This document shows, one piece after another, positions 49,170-57,993 of a DNA stretch of 64,000 nucleotides; the stretch's first letter is position 1; the number at the start of each line of letters is the position of its first letter. The position numbers were made by a program, and so were the translations under genes. The stretch comes from Thermobispora bispora DSM 43833. Its GTDB lineage: Bacteria > Actinomycetota > Actinomycetes > Streptosporangiales > Streptosporangiaceae. The notes under the pieces were generated by a model that made no database searches, was not told where the DNA came from, and was given only the letters and a program-made list of their open reading frames with translations. The stretch spans positions 248,001-312,000 of the forward strand of contig NC_014165.1 of assembly GCF_000092645.1 (NCBI RefSeq), given 5' to 3'.

Positions 49170-50183
49170 ATGGGCAGGACCGTGCTCGTCACCGGGGTCT
49201 CTCGCCACATCGGCGCTCGGGTGGCGAGCGCCCTCGCGGCCGATCCGGATGTGCACCGCGTGATCGGTGTGGACACGGCGCCGCCCGTCTCGAGTACCGC
49301 GCCGCCGCTCGGCCGTGTCGAGTTCGTCCGCCTCGACCTGCGCGGCCTGGACCTCGCGCAGCTCATCGCGGACAGCGACATCGACACCGTGGTGCACCTC
49401 GGCCTGCTGAGCGATCCGGCGGGCAGCCGCCCCGCGATGCGGGAGTACAACATCATCGGCACCATGCAGGTGCTCGCCGCCTGCCAGCGGTCCCGGACGG
49501 TGCGCCGGGTGGTCGTGCGTTCCACCACCGCGGTGTACGGCTCCTCGCCCGCCTCCCCGGCGGTGTGCACGGAGACCACCGAACCGGCGGACTCGCCCCA
49601 TCACGGGTACGAGAGGGACGCGATCGAGGTCGAGGGCTATGCGCGGGGCTTCGCCCGGCGGCGGCCCGACGTGGCGACCACGATCCTGCGCTTCGCGCCC
49701 ATGCTGGGGCCGAGGGTGGAGACGCCGCTCACCCGCTACTTCTCGCTGCCGGTGCTGCCCACCGTGCTCGGGTTCGACCCGCGGCTGCAGTTCGTCCACG
49801 AGGACGACGTGGTCGACGTGCTGTGCCGGATGGCCCGGGAGGAGCTGCGCGGCGTGTTCAACGTCGCGGGTGACGGCGTGCTGCTGCTCTCGCAGTGCGC
49901 CCGCCGGGCCGGGAAGCCGGTGCTGCCGCTGCCGTCGGCCGCGTTCCACCTGCTCGGCACGGCCGTGCGGTCCACCGGGCTGATCGACTTCTCTCCCGAG
50001 CAGATCGCCCTGCTCAGCCACGGCCGCGTGGCCGACACCACCGCGCTCGCCGCCGCCACCGGCTGGCGGCCCAAGTACGGCACCGCCGCCGCCTTCGACG
50101 ACTTCATCCGGGCCCGCGGGCTCGGTAGCGACCTGCCGGCGCGGGTATTCGACCTCGCGGCCGATCTGATCCGGGGGCGGTGA
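49170..50183 (+). CDS. NAD-dependent epimerase/dehydratase family protein
   Basis: 337-residue extended SDR. Rossmann motif VLVTGVSRHIGARVASALA; LDLRGLDLAQLI; VVVRSTTAVYGSS. The usual YxxxK catalytic pair is HHGYERDAIEVE, where the Lys position is Ala, so classic SDR chemistry is doubtful. GalE2-like by position (Rv0501). ATG 49170 has CGAGG upstream; an in-frame start at 49140 is less likely. Its stop overlaps the acyltransferase start (GTGA), so the two are translationally coupled. Confidence 0.8.
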   Translation: MGRTVLVTGVSRHIGARVASALAADPDVHRVIGVDTAPPVSSTAPPLGRVEFVRLDLRGLDLAQLIADSDIDTVVHLGLLSDPAGSRPAMREYNIIGTMQVLAACQRSRTVRRVVVRSTTAVYGSSPASPAVCTETTEPADSPHHGYERDAIEVEGYARGFARRRPDVATTILRFAPMLGPRVETPLTRYFSLPVLPTVLGFDPRLQFVHEDDVVDVLCRMAREELRGVFNVAGDGVLLLSQCARRAGKPVLPLPSAAFHLLGTAVRSTGLIDFSPEQIALLSHGRVADTTALAAATGWRPKYGTAAAFDDFIRARGLGSDLPARVFDLAADLIRGR

Positions 50184-51118
50184 TCGGGATGGGGAGCGCG
50201 GAGCCGTCAGGCCCGCCCGGCACGGGCGGGGCCGGTCCGTGGCCGCCCGGGGAGGAGCGGCTCGCCGAGCTGCTCGGCTTCCTCCGGCGCAGGCTCACCG
50301 GGGAGTACGAGGTCGACGAGTTCGGCTTCGACCCCGAGTTCTCCGACTCGGTGCTCCTGCCACTGCTGCGCCCGCTCTACCGGCACTGGTTCCGGGTCGA
50401 GGTGCTGGGGGCCGAGCACGTCCCCGCGGACTCGGGCGCCCTGGTGGTGGCGAACCACGCCGGCGGCATGCTCCCCCTGGACGCGCTGATGCTGCAGGTC
50501 GCCCTGCACGACGAGGCCGGGCGGCACGTCCGGCTGCTCGGCGCCGACCTCGTCTACCGGCTTCCGCTCCTCAACCACCTGGCCCGCAAGGGCGGGCACA
50601 CCCTCGCCTGCCCCGAGGACGCCGCCCGGCTGCTCGCCAAGGGGGAGCTCGTCGGGGTCTTCCCCGAGGGGTACAAGGGCATCGGCAAGCCGTTCTCCGA
50701 GCGCTACCGGCTGCAGCGGTTCGGCCGGGGCGGTTTCATCGTCACGGCGATCCGCGCCCAGGTGCCGATCATCCCCTGCGCGATCGTCGGGGCGGAGGAG
50801 ATCTATCCGAAGCTAGGGGAGATCCCGGTGCTCGACCGGCTGCTCGGCCTGCCGTACGTGCCCGTCACCCCGTTCTTCCCCTGGTTCGGCCTGCTCGGGC
50901 TGGTCCCGCTCCCGTCGAAGTGGGCGATCGAGTTCGGTGAGCCGATCCGCACGGACGAGTACGACGTGGCCGACGCCGAGGACCAGTTCCTCGTCCTCGA
51001 CCTGACCGACCGGGTACGCGAGACGATCCAGCATCGGCTCGAGGCGCTGCGCGCCCACCGGGGGCCGGCCTTCCGGTTCGGGCCGTTCGCCGTTGAGTTC
51101 GGCCGGTTCGGGTGCTGA
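50180..51118 (+). CDS. PlsC-like acyltransferase
   Basis: 312 residues with the glycerolipid acyltransferase motifs NHAGGMLPLD (HX4D catalytic pair) and FPEGYKG (EGT/S-type box), and PIIPCAIVGAEEIYPKLG. Predicted lipid or glycolipid acyltransferase at the membrane. GTG 50180 is coupled to the epimerase; ATG 50189 is an alternative. The same pair is adjacent in Mycobacterium (Rv0501-Rv0502), and the partner epimerase may act on a glycolipid. Confidence 0.88.
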   Translation: MIGMGSAEPSGPPGTGGAGPWPPGEERLAELLGFLRRRLTGEYEVDEFGFDPEFSDSVLLPLLRPLYRHWFRVEVLGAEHVPADSGALVVANHAGGMLPLDALMLQVALHDEAGRHVRLLGADLVYRLPLLNHLARKGGHTLACPEDAARLLAKGELVGVFPEGYKGIGKPFSERYRLQRFGRGGFIVTAIRAQVPIIPCAIVGAEEIYPKLGEIPVLDRLLGLPYVPVTPFFPWFGLLGLVPLPSKWAIEFGEPIRTDEYDVADAEDQFLVLDLTDRVRETIQHRLEALRAHRGPAFRFGPFAVEFGRFGC

Positions 51119-51156
51119 CCGGTCGACTTCCGGTGCTGACCGGTCCGGGACTTATT

Positions 51157-51181
51157 GGTCACCGAGTCTAAGAATGTGACC
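51157..51181. promoter_or_regulatory. Inverted repeat GGTCAC-N13-GTGACC upstream of a hydrolase gene
   Basis: Perfect 6-base arms (51157-51162 and 51176-51181) with a 13-base A/T-rich spacer (CGAGTCTAAGAAT) that could hold a -10 element, 38 bases before the hydrolase start. Candidate operator. A 14-base direct repeat GGTGCTGACCGGTC occurs at 51110 and 51132. Confidence 0.4.
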
Positions 51182-51219
51182 GACCCGTCGGTATGGTGTG
51201 CTCCGGAGAGGAGTGCATC

Positions 51220-52266
51220 ATGGGCAAAGGGCGCAGAGCGGTACTAATGGGACTGACGGTCGGTGCCGCGGCGGGCACGCTGCGCCGGCGCGCCGCCGCC
51301 CGCCGGGCGCGGGAGCGGGAGCGGTTCTTCCGGACCACCGGCCGCAAGGTCACCGTGACCACCGATGACGGCGCGCGCATCGCCGCCGAGGTCGACGACC
51401 ACCCTGCCCCCCGGGCGGCCGTGGTCTTCACGCACGGCTGGCTGATGAGCCGGCACTGCTGGCGGTACCAGCGGGACGCCCTCGCCGGCCGGGCCCTCCT
51501 GGTCAGCTACGACCATCGCGGGCACGGCGAGTCGTCGGCCGCGCCCCTCGACGCCTACACGATCGACCGGCTGGGCGACGATCTCGCCGCCGTCATCGAG
51601 GCCACGGTGCCGAGCGACCTCCCGGTGATCCTGGCCGGGCACTCCATGGGCGGGATGACCATCATGGCGCTCGCCCAGCGGCACCCCGGGCTGATCGCCT
51701 CCCGGGTCGCCGGGGTCGCCCTGCTCAGCACGTCCGCCGGGTGGAGGTCCGGCGGGCTCACCTACGGGCTGCCCGGGCCGGTGGGCCGGTTCGCCGCCCG
51801 CGCCACCCCCCGGATATTCGACGCCCTGCTCGCCCGGGCCGAGGAGATCGACCGCCGGCCTCGGCTGAAGGAGCTCGCCATGCTGCCGGTCACCCGGCTC
51901 ACCGCGTTCGGCAAGAAGCCCCACCGCGCCGACGTGCGGTTCGTGAACGCCATGGCGACGGCGACCGCGACCGAGCCGATGGTGGCGTTCTTCCACCAGA
52001 TCCAGGTGCACGACCGGCTGAGCGCGCTCCAGGCGCTCCAGGACGTGGAGACGCTCATCATCGTCGGGGAACGGGACCGGCTCACCCCGCCGTCCGACAG
52101 CAGGCGGATCGCCAAGGCCCTGCCCGGAGCGCGGCTGATCATCACCCCGGACGCCGGGCACATGATCGGGATCGAGCGGCCGGGCCTCGTCAACCAGGAA
52201 CTGCTCGGGCTGCTCCAGCGCGCGACCGAGCGCGGCGCCGCCGGCCGCCTCGGCATCGCCTCCTGA
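51220..52266 (+). CDS. Alpha/beta hydrolase
   Basis: 348 residues from ATG 51220 (GAGAGGAG site). A short N-terminal hydrophobic/basic stretch precedes the fold: FTHGWLMSRHCWRYQRDAL (oxyanion), YDHRGHGESS, LAGHSMGGMTIMA (nucleophile Ser), and a late Asp/His pair (VGERDRLTPPSDS, DAGHMIGIERP). Probable esterase, lipase or related lipid hydrolase; the substrate is unknown, and membrane association is suggested by the N-terminus. Convergent with the HAD phosphatase gene. Confidence 0.85.
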   Translation: MGKGRRAVLMGLTVGAAAGTLRRRAAARRARERERFFRTTGRKVTVTTDDGARIAAEVDDHPAPRAAVVFTHGWLMSRHCWRYQRDALAGRALLVSYDHRGHGESSAAPLDAYTIDRLGDDLAAVIEATVPSDLPVILAGHSMGGMTIMALAQRHPGLIASRVAGVALLSTSAGWRSGGLTYGLPGPVGRFAARATPRIFDALLARAEEIDRRPRLKELAMLPVTRLTAFGKKPHRADVRFVNAMATATATEPMVAFFHQIQVHDRLSALQALQDVETLIIVGERDRLTPPSDSRRIAKALPGARLIITPDAGHMIGIERPGLVNQELLGLLQRATERGAAGRLGIAS

Positions 52267-52281
52267 GGGCGCCCGGCCGGG

Positions 52282-53142
52282 TCAGGCGGCCCGGTAGTGC
52301 CGGCGGAGCGCGATCCCGGCGGCGATCCCTCCGGCGATCGCGCCCGCCGTCGCGGCGATCGGCAGGCCGATCAACGTGATCTTGCGGCCGGTGCGGAAGT
52401 CGCTGATCTCCCAGCCGTGCTCGGCGGCGTGCTCGCGGAGCTCGCTGTCCGGGTTGATCGCGTGCGGGTGCCCGACCAGCGAGAGCATCGGCAGATCGTT
52501 CGCGGAGTCGCTGTACGCCCAGCACCGGGAGAGATCGAGCCCTTCGCGGCGGGCGAGCTCGCGGATGGCGTCGGCCTTGGCCGGGCCGTGGAGCAGGTCG
52601 CCGACGAGCCTGCCCGTGTAGACGCCGTTCTCGGTCTCGGCCACCGTGCCGAGGGCGCCGGTCAGGCCGAGGCGCTGCGCGATCACCCGGGCGAGCTCGA
52701 CCGGCGTGGCCGTGACCAGCCACACCCGCCGGCCGGCGGCCAGGTGCATCCGCGCCAGGGCGAGGCTCTGCGGCCAGATGCGGTCCGCCATCTCCTCGTC
52801 GTAGATCTCCTCGCCGAGGCGCACCACGTCCTCGACCTTGAGCCCGGCGACGAACGCCAGCGCCATCTCCTTGGCCTTGGCGATGTGGTCGGCGTTCTCG
52901 CTCCCCCTGATCCGGAACCAGGCGTGGCCGATCGCGAACTTCGCCAGGTCCCGCGTGGTGAACAGACCGCGTGCGGCGAGGCCACGGGCGAAGTGGTAGA
53001 TCGACGCGCCGCGCATCATCGTGTTGTCGACGTCGAAGAACGCGGCGGAGGTCGGATCCGGAGTGGCCACCGCCTCCGTGGTCTCGGCAGCCACCTCACC
53101 GGCGACTTCTGGGGAATTGCGCCGCAGCAGTAGCCGCCTCAT
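52282..53142 (-). CDS. HAD-IB family hydrolase (SerB1/CicA-like) with C-terminal membrane anchor
   Basis: 286 residues: the HAD motifs AAFFDVDNTMMRG (nucleophile Asp), LVTATP and YSDSANDLPMLSLVG are complete, so it is an active phosphatase. The C-terminal TLIGLPIAATAGAIAGGIAAG is a membrane segment. It is the SerB1-like protein of Mycobacterium (Rv0505c) by position; physiological substrate unknown, phospholipid or phosphoserine possible. ATG 53142. Confidence 0.9.
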   Translation of the reverse strand: MRRLLLRRNSPEVAGEVAAETTEAVATPDPTSAAFFDVDNTMMRGASIYHFARGLAARGLFTTRDLAKFAIGHAWFRIRGSENADHIAKAKEMALAFVAGLKVEDVVRLGEEIYDEEMADRIWPQSLALARMHLAAGRRVWLVTATPVELARVIAQRLGLTGALGTVAETENGVYTGRLVGDLLHGPAKADAIRELARREGLDLSRCWAYSDSANDLPMLSLVGHPHAINPDSELREHAAEHGWEISDFRTGRKITLIGLPIAATAGAIAGGIAAGIALRRHYRAA

Positions 53143-53196
53143 GGCACCTCAGCTTATCCCGTGGAATGGTGCCGGGCGGTTATCCGGAGATGACAT

Positions 53197-53919
53197 TCAA
53201 GGTCCAGAAGACGTGAACGTTTCGATGTAAATCAGATACTTACGCGCTCTCGCCTGGTTTTCCCGATCAAGCTTGGGCAGCAGCGGCTCCACCACATTGC
53301 GCTGTTCCCGGGCGAACCGCCGCACCTCGGTGCTCGCCGCGCTGCCCTTCCGGGCGACATGGGTGAGCGCCGCCCGGGTGGTCACCTCCATGTCGTCGAG
53401 CGTCTCCCCGATGAGCCGCTGGCTGTCGCGGGCCGGCGTGCGGCGCACCAGCGAGGCGGTCTCCGCGGCGCGCCGCCGGGCCACCGTCATCTCCCGCTGC
53501 GCCCGCTCGTCGTCGTCGTGGGCGAAGCTCAGCACGGTGCACTCGGCCATCCGCTTCAGCGGGTAGAGCGGCTCACCCGGGACCGAGTGGTACGTCCGCA
53601 CCCCGGTGCTGAACATGAGGACGAGCAGCGCGCTGAAGACGAGCGAGGGGAGCATCCGCACGAGGACCGGCCGGCGGCGCACCGGGGGAGCGCCGGCCGG
53701 CGCCGGGGCGGCGGGCCGGGACGCCCGGGCGGCCGCCTGCTCGGCGAACCGGCGCATGAGCTCGTCGCGGAGGGCGGCGCGGAACTCCGGCCGAGGACCT
53801 TCACCGAACCACGGGCCGAGCTCGGCGATGCGCGCGGTGATCTGGCCGCTCCTGCGGCTCGCCCATCGGCCACGTCGCCGGCGCGAGAATCGCCACCAGC
53901 CCATGAACCTCCCGCCCAT
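53197..53919 (-). CDS. rsbN: RsbN-like membrane anti-sigma factor (DUF5667) for BldN
   Basis: 240 residues. A basic N-terminal cytosolic region precedes a single membrane segment (PSLVFSALLVLMFSTGVRTY). A helical extracellular DUF5667-like domain follows (PGEPLYPLKRMAECTVLSFAHDDDERAQREMTVARRRAAETASLVRR, read as its elements). In S. coelicolor the gene next to bldN, rsbN, encodes a membrane anti-sigma factor of this layout; assignment as RsbN is by position and topology. It lies 149 bases downstream of bldN on the same strand. Confidence 0.75.
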   Translation of the reverse strand: MGGRFMGWWRFSRRRRGRWASRRSGQITARIAELGPWFGEGPRPEFRAALRDELMRRFAEQAAARASRPAAPAPAGAPPVRRRPVLVRMLPSLVFSALLVLMFSTGVRTYHSVPGEPLYPLKRMAECTVLSFAHDDDERAQREMTVARRRAAETASLVRRTPARDSQRLIGETLDDMEVTTRAALTHVARKGSAASTEVRRFAREQRNVVEPLLPKLDRENQARARKYLIYIETFTSSGP

Positions 53920-54068
53920 CGCGTGTCCGTGAAGAGGGCGCTCGACGATCCGCGTCCGGCACGGCCGGGGAACGTCGGCACCTCCCCAAACGACCCGCTG
54001 GGAATGAGGTTACGGCAGTGCGCCGGATGGTGCCCGGTGACCGCCGGGCAGGAGGGCATGATCAGATG

Positions 54069-54731
54069 TCAGTGCACATTGAGATCTTTGGGCAACGCCC
54101 GGGCTAGTGCCCGAATTGCTCGGAATTGCAATGCCTTGATGGCATTGCTCTTCTTGCCCATGATCTTGGCGGTCTCGGCGAGCGACATGCCGTAAACGAA
54201 GCGCAGGATCACGCACTCCTGCTGCTCGGCGCGGAGCTTCTTCACGGCCTGGATCACGTGCTCGTTGACGATGTTCGCCACGACCGCGTTCTCCGGGATC
54301 TGGGTGCTGTCCAGCGGCCGGTCGAGCACATCGGCCGTGGTCACCTCGAGACGGTTGCGCCCGGACTTGAAGTGGTCGGTGACGAGGTTGCGGGCGATCG
54401 TCACCAGCCAGGCCCCGAAGTCACGGCCCTGCCACGCGTACTCGGTGATGCCGCGCAGTGCCCGGAGGAAGGTCTCGCTGGTCAGATCCTCGGCCAGGGC
54501 GTGGCTCCCCACCCGGAAGTAGATGTAGCGGTAGACCAGGTCCACGTACCGGTCGTACAGCTGGCCGAACGCCTCGCTGTCGCCGGTCTTGGCGCGCAGC
54601 ACCAGCGTCCGCAGCTGCTCGCCGTCGATATGATCATGTTCTTCCCGTGTGGACAGGCCCGCTGTTCGCGTGGACTGCGCCGCATGGGCGGCCGGTGGGG
54701 ACGGCCTGGCCAACGGCCACGTGTTCGGCAT
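54069..54731 (-). CDS. bldN: ECF sigma factor BldN
   Basis: 220 residues. Region 2 (LYDRYVDLVYRYIYFRVGSHALAEDLTSETFLRALRGI, TWQGRDFGAWLVTIARNLVTDHFKS-type core) and region 4 (LRAEQQECVILRFVYGMSLAETAKIMGKKSNAIKALQFRAIRALARAL) follow Streptomyces sigma-BldN almost residue for residue. BldN has an N-terminal pro-region cut away in vivo; residues 1-45 here may be equivalent. ATG 54731 has an AGGGA site; ATG 54824 would be longer. BldN drives the aerial/sporulation programme and chaplin-type surface genes in Streptomyces. Confidence 0.93.
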   Translation of the reverse strand: MPNTWPLARPSPPAAHAAQSTRTAGLSTREEHDHIDGEQLRTLVLRAKTGDSEAFGQLYDRYVDLVYRYIYFRVGSHALAEDLTSETFLRALRGITEYAWQGRDFGAWLVTIARNLVTDHFKSGRNRLEVTTADVLDRPLDSTQIPENAVVANIVNEHVIQAVKKLRAEQQECVILRFVYGMSLAETAKIMGKKSNAIKALQFRAIRALARALPKDLNVH

Positions 54732-54894
54732 CCGGTATCCCTGGGGGAAGTGGCGTCGGCGTGCCCGGAACACTTTAGAAACCATCCGGGCATAACACAA
54801 TCCGTTTCGCATCGGGAAAGTCACCGGGCGTCTCCAGAGCCGCCCGGTCCCCAGCTACCGATCGCGCCGCGATGTCCGGCAGCATTGTGCCACC

Positions 54895-56352
54895 ATGGAC
54901 ATCCTCGTCGCTCTCCTCGCGTTCGCCGGCGCACTGCTCGCCGGGATCACGACCGGTGTCCTCGTAGGTCGCCTCCGCGACGAGCCCAACGGCTGGCTGA
55001 TCGCGTGGAGCGTCGCCACCGGAGCACTGGCTCTGTCGCTCGCGGCCATCGCCGTCGGCCACCTGACCGGGTTCGGCGCGCTGACCTTCCGCGCCTACCA
55101 GATCACCGGTTCCCTGCTCGCCCCGCTCTGGCTCGCCGCCGGGACGATCCAGCTCCTCGCCGAGCGCGCGGCGACCCGGTTCGGCGTATGGCTGGTCGGA
55201 ACGGCGATCACGGTCGTCGGTGTGGTGATCACCATGGTCGACCCGATCTCCGAGTCGTTCAGCAAGCGGCTCCCCGTCGGGTCGGTGCACTGGGACATCT
55301 GGCCGGAATGGCTGCTGCGCGGGGTCCACGGCCTCGTCATCCTGACCATGCTCATCGCCCTCATCGTCGCCGTGCTGCGCTGGCGGGACGGGGACGACTA
55401 CGACGCGGACAACATGAACGCGAGCGCGGTGGTCGCCCCCGCGGGCATGGCGATCGCCGGGGCGATGGAGCTCGCGCTGCCGGGGATCGTGGTCGTGGCG
55501 CTCATGGCCGGCACCGCCGGGGGTGTCTGGTACGTCGTGGCCCGCCCGCTCGCGCCGTACGAGGACGAGGAGGACGAGGACTACCTCGACGACGAGTGGG
55601 AGGACCCCCGCGAGGGCGGCCGTGCGGCGCCCGCGCCCGAGCCGGCCCGCCACCCGGCCGCCGCGGCCCCGCCGCGCCGCTCCGGGCTGGGCGACCTCGT
55701 CGCCGAGTACCGGGCCGGGGAGCAGGGCGAGGCCGCCCACCATGCCGGGCCGGGGCGGCCGGAACCGGCGGGCGACGACTTCTCCGGCCCCGCCACCGGC
55801 CAGATCATGATCGGCGACCAGATGTCGCGCTACGCCGGGATGCAGCCCCCGCCGCCGGCGCCGGTCGAGGAGGACGAGAGCATGCCGGCCACCGGCGTCG
55901 TCCTCTCCGGCGGCGAGCTGCCGATCTCCGAGGAGCTCGCCGCGGCCCTCGGGGTCGGGTTCAGCGGCGCCTCCCGGGAGGCCGGCCGGGCCGAGCAGCG
56001 GCAGAGCGGCTCGGTCAAGCCGTCGCCGGGCATCTACGGCCTGCTCACCGTCTTCACCCTCATGGACGGCTCCGGGGAGGCGTTCGACAAGCTCGCCGAG
56101 GAGACCGTCGAGGCGGTGCGGCAGCACGAGCCGGACACGCTGCTCTTCGTCTGCCACTCGGTGAAGTCCGCGCCGCTCCAGCGCATCATCTACGAGCTCT
56201 ACCGGGACGAGGTCGGCTACGCCGAGCACCAGCGCCAGCCGCACATCGAGCGGTTCGTGACCGAGCGCCAGCCGCTCGTGCTGGCGGCGAACACCATCGA
56301 GCTCAAGGTCAACGCGGCGAAGGTGGTGCCGCTCCCCACCCGGTTCCGGTGA
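54895..56352 (+). CDS. Membrane protein with C-terminal ABM (antibiotic biosynthesis monooxygenase) domain
   Basis: 485 residues. About six membrane helices fill residues 1-215, then an acidic/Pro/Ala-rich linker (about 220-385), then a ferredoxin-like ABM domain (GIYGLLTVFTLMDGSGEAFDKLAEETVEAVRQ ... LLFVCHSV ... EHQRQPHIERFV). A similar gene lies beside bldN in Streptomyces. The reaction is unknown; the ABM fold often handles aromatic or quinone-like substrates. The ATG at 54895 lacks a strong ribosome binding site. Confidence 0.75.
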   Translation: MDILVALLAFAGALLAGITTGVLVGRLRDEPNGWLIAWSVATGALALSLAAIAVGHLTGFGALTFRAYQITGSLLAPLWLAAGTIQLLAERAATRFGVWLVGTAITVVGVVITMVDPISESFSKRLPVGSVHWDIWPEWLLRGVHGLVILTMLIALIVAVLRWRDGDDYDADNMNASAVVAPAGMAIAGAMELALPGIVVVALMAGTAGGVWYVVARPLAPYEDEEDEDYLDDEWEDPREGGRAAPAPEPARHPAAAAPPRRSGLGDLVAEYRAGEQGEAAHHAGPGRPEPAGDDFSGPATGQIMIGDQMSRYAGMQPPPPAPVEEDESMPATGVVLSGGELPISEELAAALGVGFSGASREAGRAEQRQSGSVKPSPGIYGLLTVFTLMDGSGEAFDKLAEETVEAVRQHEPDTLLFVCHSVKSAPLQRIIYELYRDEVGYAEHQRQPHIERFVTERQPLVLAANTIELKVNAAKVVPLPTRFR

Positions 56353-56804
56353 GCCCGCGCGCCCGCGGCCGAGGCCGGGCGGGTCCCCCGGGCCGGCGCG
56401 GGCTCCGGCGGCGCCCGGTGCCGGGGCCGATCCGGCCGGGACGCCGCTTCGCACCGGTGTCGCCGTACGCCGGGGTCGCGCGGCCGAGCCGCCGATCCCC
56501 GGCACGGGCCTCCGGCACCTTGCAGAGGCTCCGGCACCTGGCATGGGTCCCCGGCGCCCGGCACGGGTCTTCCGCACGCCGTGTCGCCGGTCCCGGACGG
56601 TCCCGCCACGGTCCGGTGGTCCGGGCGGTGCCGGAGAGCCGCCGGGGCAGCGGCGGTACCGGAGGTCAATGGACCCGAGGGGCCCCGCGATCCGGTGCTC
56701 CGGGCGGGGCGGCGCGGTGAGCGGCGCGCGCGAGCGGTGCCGAGGGCGATGGCCAGCGGGGCCCGCCGTGGCCGGATGAGGTCCGGGGCGGCGCCGGAGG
56801 GCGG
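56353..56804. other. GC-rich gap before the glutaredoxin-like gene
   Basis: About 450 bases with no gene. Short imperfect repeats of the type CTCCGGCACCTTGC / CTCCGGCACCTGGC / CCCGGCACGGGTC cluster at 56505-56580. The 3' part is the end region of the convergent ABM and glutaredoxin-like genes. Confidence 0.4.
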
Positions 56805-57089
56805 TCAGGCCCCGGAGCCCGCGGACCCGTCGGCGGCGAGGAGCTCGGTGAGCGCGGCGCGCAGCCGCGCCTCGTCGATGCGCCAGTAGCCGTGCTGGAC
56901 GCCGTCGAGGAAGACGACCGGGATCATCTCCCAGTACTCGGCCTGCTCCTCGGGGGAGAGGGTGATGTCCCGCTCCTCCCAGGGAACGCCGAACTCGGCG
57001 GCGACCTTGGCGACGACCGCGCGGGCGTCGTCGCACAGGTGGCACCCGGGCTTGCCGAGGAGCGTGATGCGATGATCGCTTGGCGCCAT
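56805..57089 (-). CDS. Glutaredoxin-like (DUF836) thiol protein
   Basis: 94 residues with a thioredoxin fold: ITLLGKPGCHLCDDARAVV has the CHLC redox pair, and EMIPVVFLDG is the conserved cis-Pro strand. It probably reduces disulfides with an unknown partner. It lies between the ABM gene and rex on the opposite strand, as Rv0508 does next to hemA in Mycobacterium. Confidence 0.85.
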   Translation of the reverse strand: MAPSDHRITLLGKPGCHLCDDARAVVAKVAAEFGVPWEERDITLSPEEQAEYWEMIPVVFLDGVQHGYWRIDEARLRAALTELLAADGSAGSGA

Positions 57090-57163
57090 GAAAACCAGAC
57101 TATTCCCTGGTGACCTGGGGGTTGGGCGGGCCCCGTGGTGCGGCGCACCATGGGGGTACCCCC

Positions 57164-57183
57164 CTGTGGGGACCGGTTCACAA
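57164..57183. promoter_or_regulatory. Rex operator (ROP) upstream of rex
   Basis: CTGTGGG-GACCGG-TTCACAA matches the Rex operator consensus TTGTGAA-N6-TTCACAA in most positions, with the right half perfect. A TAATCT -10-like element follows at 57190-57195. The site lies 82 bases upstream of the rex start, so autoregulation of rex-hem is expected. Confidence 0.65.
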
Positions 57184-57264
57184 TGGCACTAATCTGATGA
57201 GGACGTAGCAATCACCCGGCCGGGAGCGCGCCCGGCCGTCCGTACTTTCGGGGAGCACCGCCAC

Positions 57265-57993
57265 GTGATCCGCCGTACGCACCACGCACGTGACCGCGGC
57301 ATTCCGGACGCGACCGTGGCGAGGCTGCCGCTCTACCTGCGCGCCCTCAACGCCCTGGCAGAGCGGGGCACGCTCACGGTCAGCTCCGAGGAGCTGGCGG
57401 CCGCCGCCGGGGTCAACTCGGCCAAGGTGCGCAAGGACCTCTCCCACCTCGGGTCGTACGGCACGCGGGGGGTGGGCTACGACGTCCAGTACCTGATCTA
57501 TCAGATCTCCCGGGAGCTGGGGCTGACCCAGGACTGGGCCGTGGCGATCGTCGGTGTCGGTAACCTCGGGCGGGCCCTGGCCAACTACGGCGGGTTCGTC
57601 TCCCGGGGGTTCCGCATCGCCGCGCTGTTCGACGCGGACCCGGCGGTGGTGGGGGAGCGGATCGCGGGCCTGGTGGTCGAGCACGTCGACGCGCTGGAGT
57701 CGGTGATCAAGGATCGGGGGATCTCGATCGTGGTGATCGCCACTCCGGCGAGCGCGGCCCAGGACGTCTGCGACCGGGTCATCGCGGCGGGAGTGACCAG
57801 CATCCTCAACTTCGCCCCCGTGGTCCTCGCCGTGCCCCCGGAGGTCAACGTCCGAAAAGTCGATCTTTCGATTGAATTGCAGATCCTCGCGTTTCACGAG
57901 CAGCGGAAGGCTAATGGAGGGCCCATCATGGCCGATCAATGGCCGGACGAGGTCGGTCATGTTCGTGAGCGATCGATGGGAGCGGGCTCATGA
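57265..57993 (+). CDS. rex: Redox-sensing repressor Rex
   Basis: 242 residues: an N-terminal winged helix (ATVARLPLYLRALNAL ... SSEELAAAAGVNSAKVRKDLSHLGSYGTRGVGYDV) and a Rossmann NAD(H) domain (VAIVGVGNLGRALANY, GFRIAALFDADP), with the C-terminal domain-swap helix. Rex senses the NADH/NAD+ ratio and represses respiratory and heme genes; in Streptomyces rex-hemACD form an operon. GTG 57265. The stop overlaps the hemA start (ATGA). Confidence 0.95.
   Translation: MIRRTHHARDRGIPDATVARLPLYLRALNALAERGTLTVSSEELAAAAGVNSAKVRKDLSHLGSYGTRGVGYDVQYLIYQISRELGLTQDWAVAIVGVGNLGRALANYGGFVSRGFRIAALFDADPAVVGERIAGLVVEHVDALESVIKDRGISIVVIATPASAAQDVCDRVIAAGVTSILNFAPVVLAVPPEVNVRKVDLSIELQILAFHEQRKANGGPIMADQWPDEVGHVRERSMGAGS

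Noticed and set aside
54126-56720. 864-codon plus-strand frame from bldN to beyond the ABM gene
   Set aside because: Antisense to bldN and out of frame with the ABM gene; no domain.
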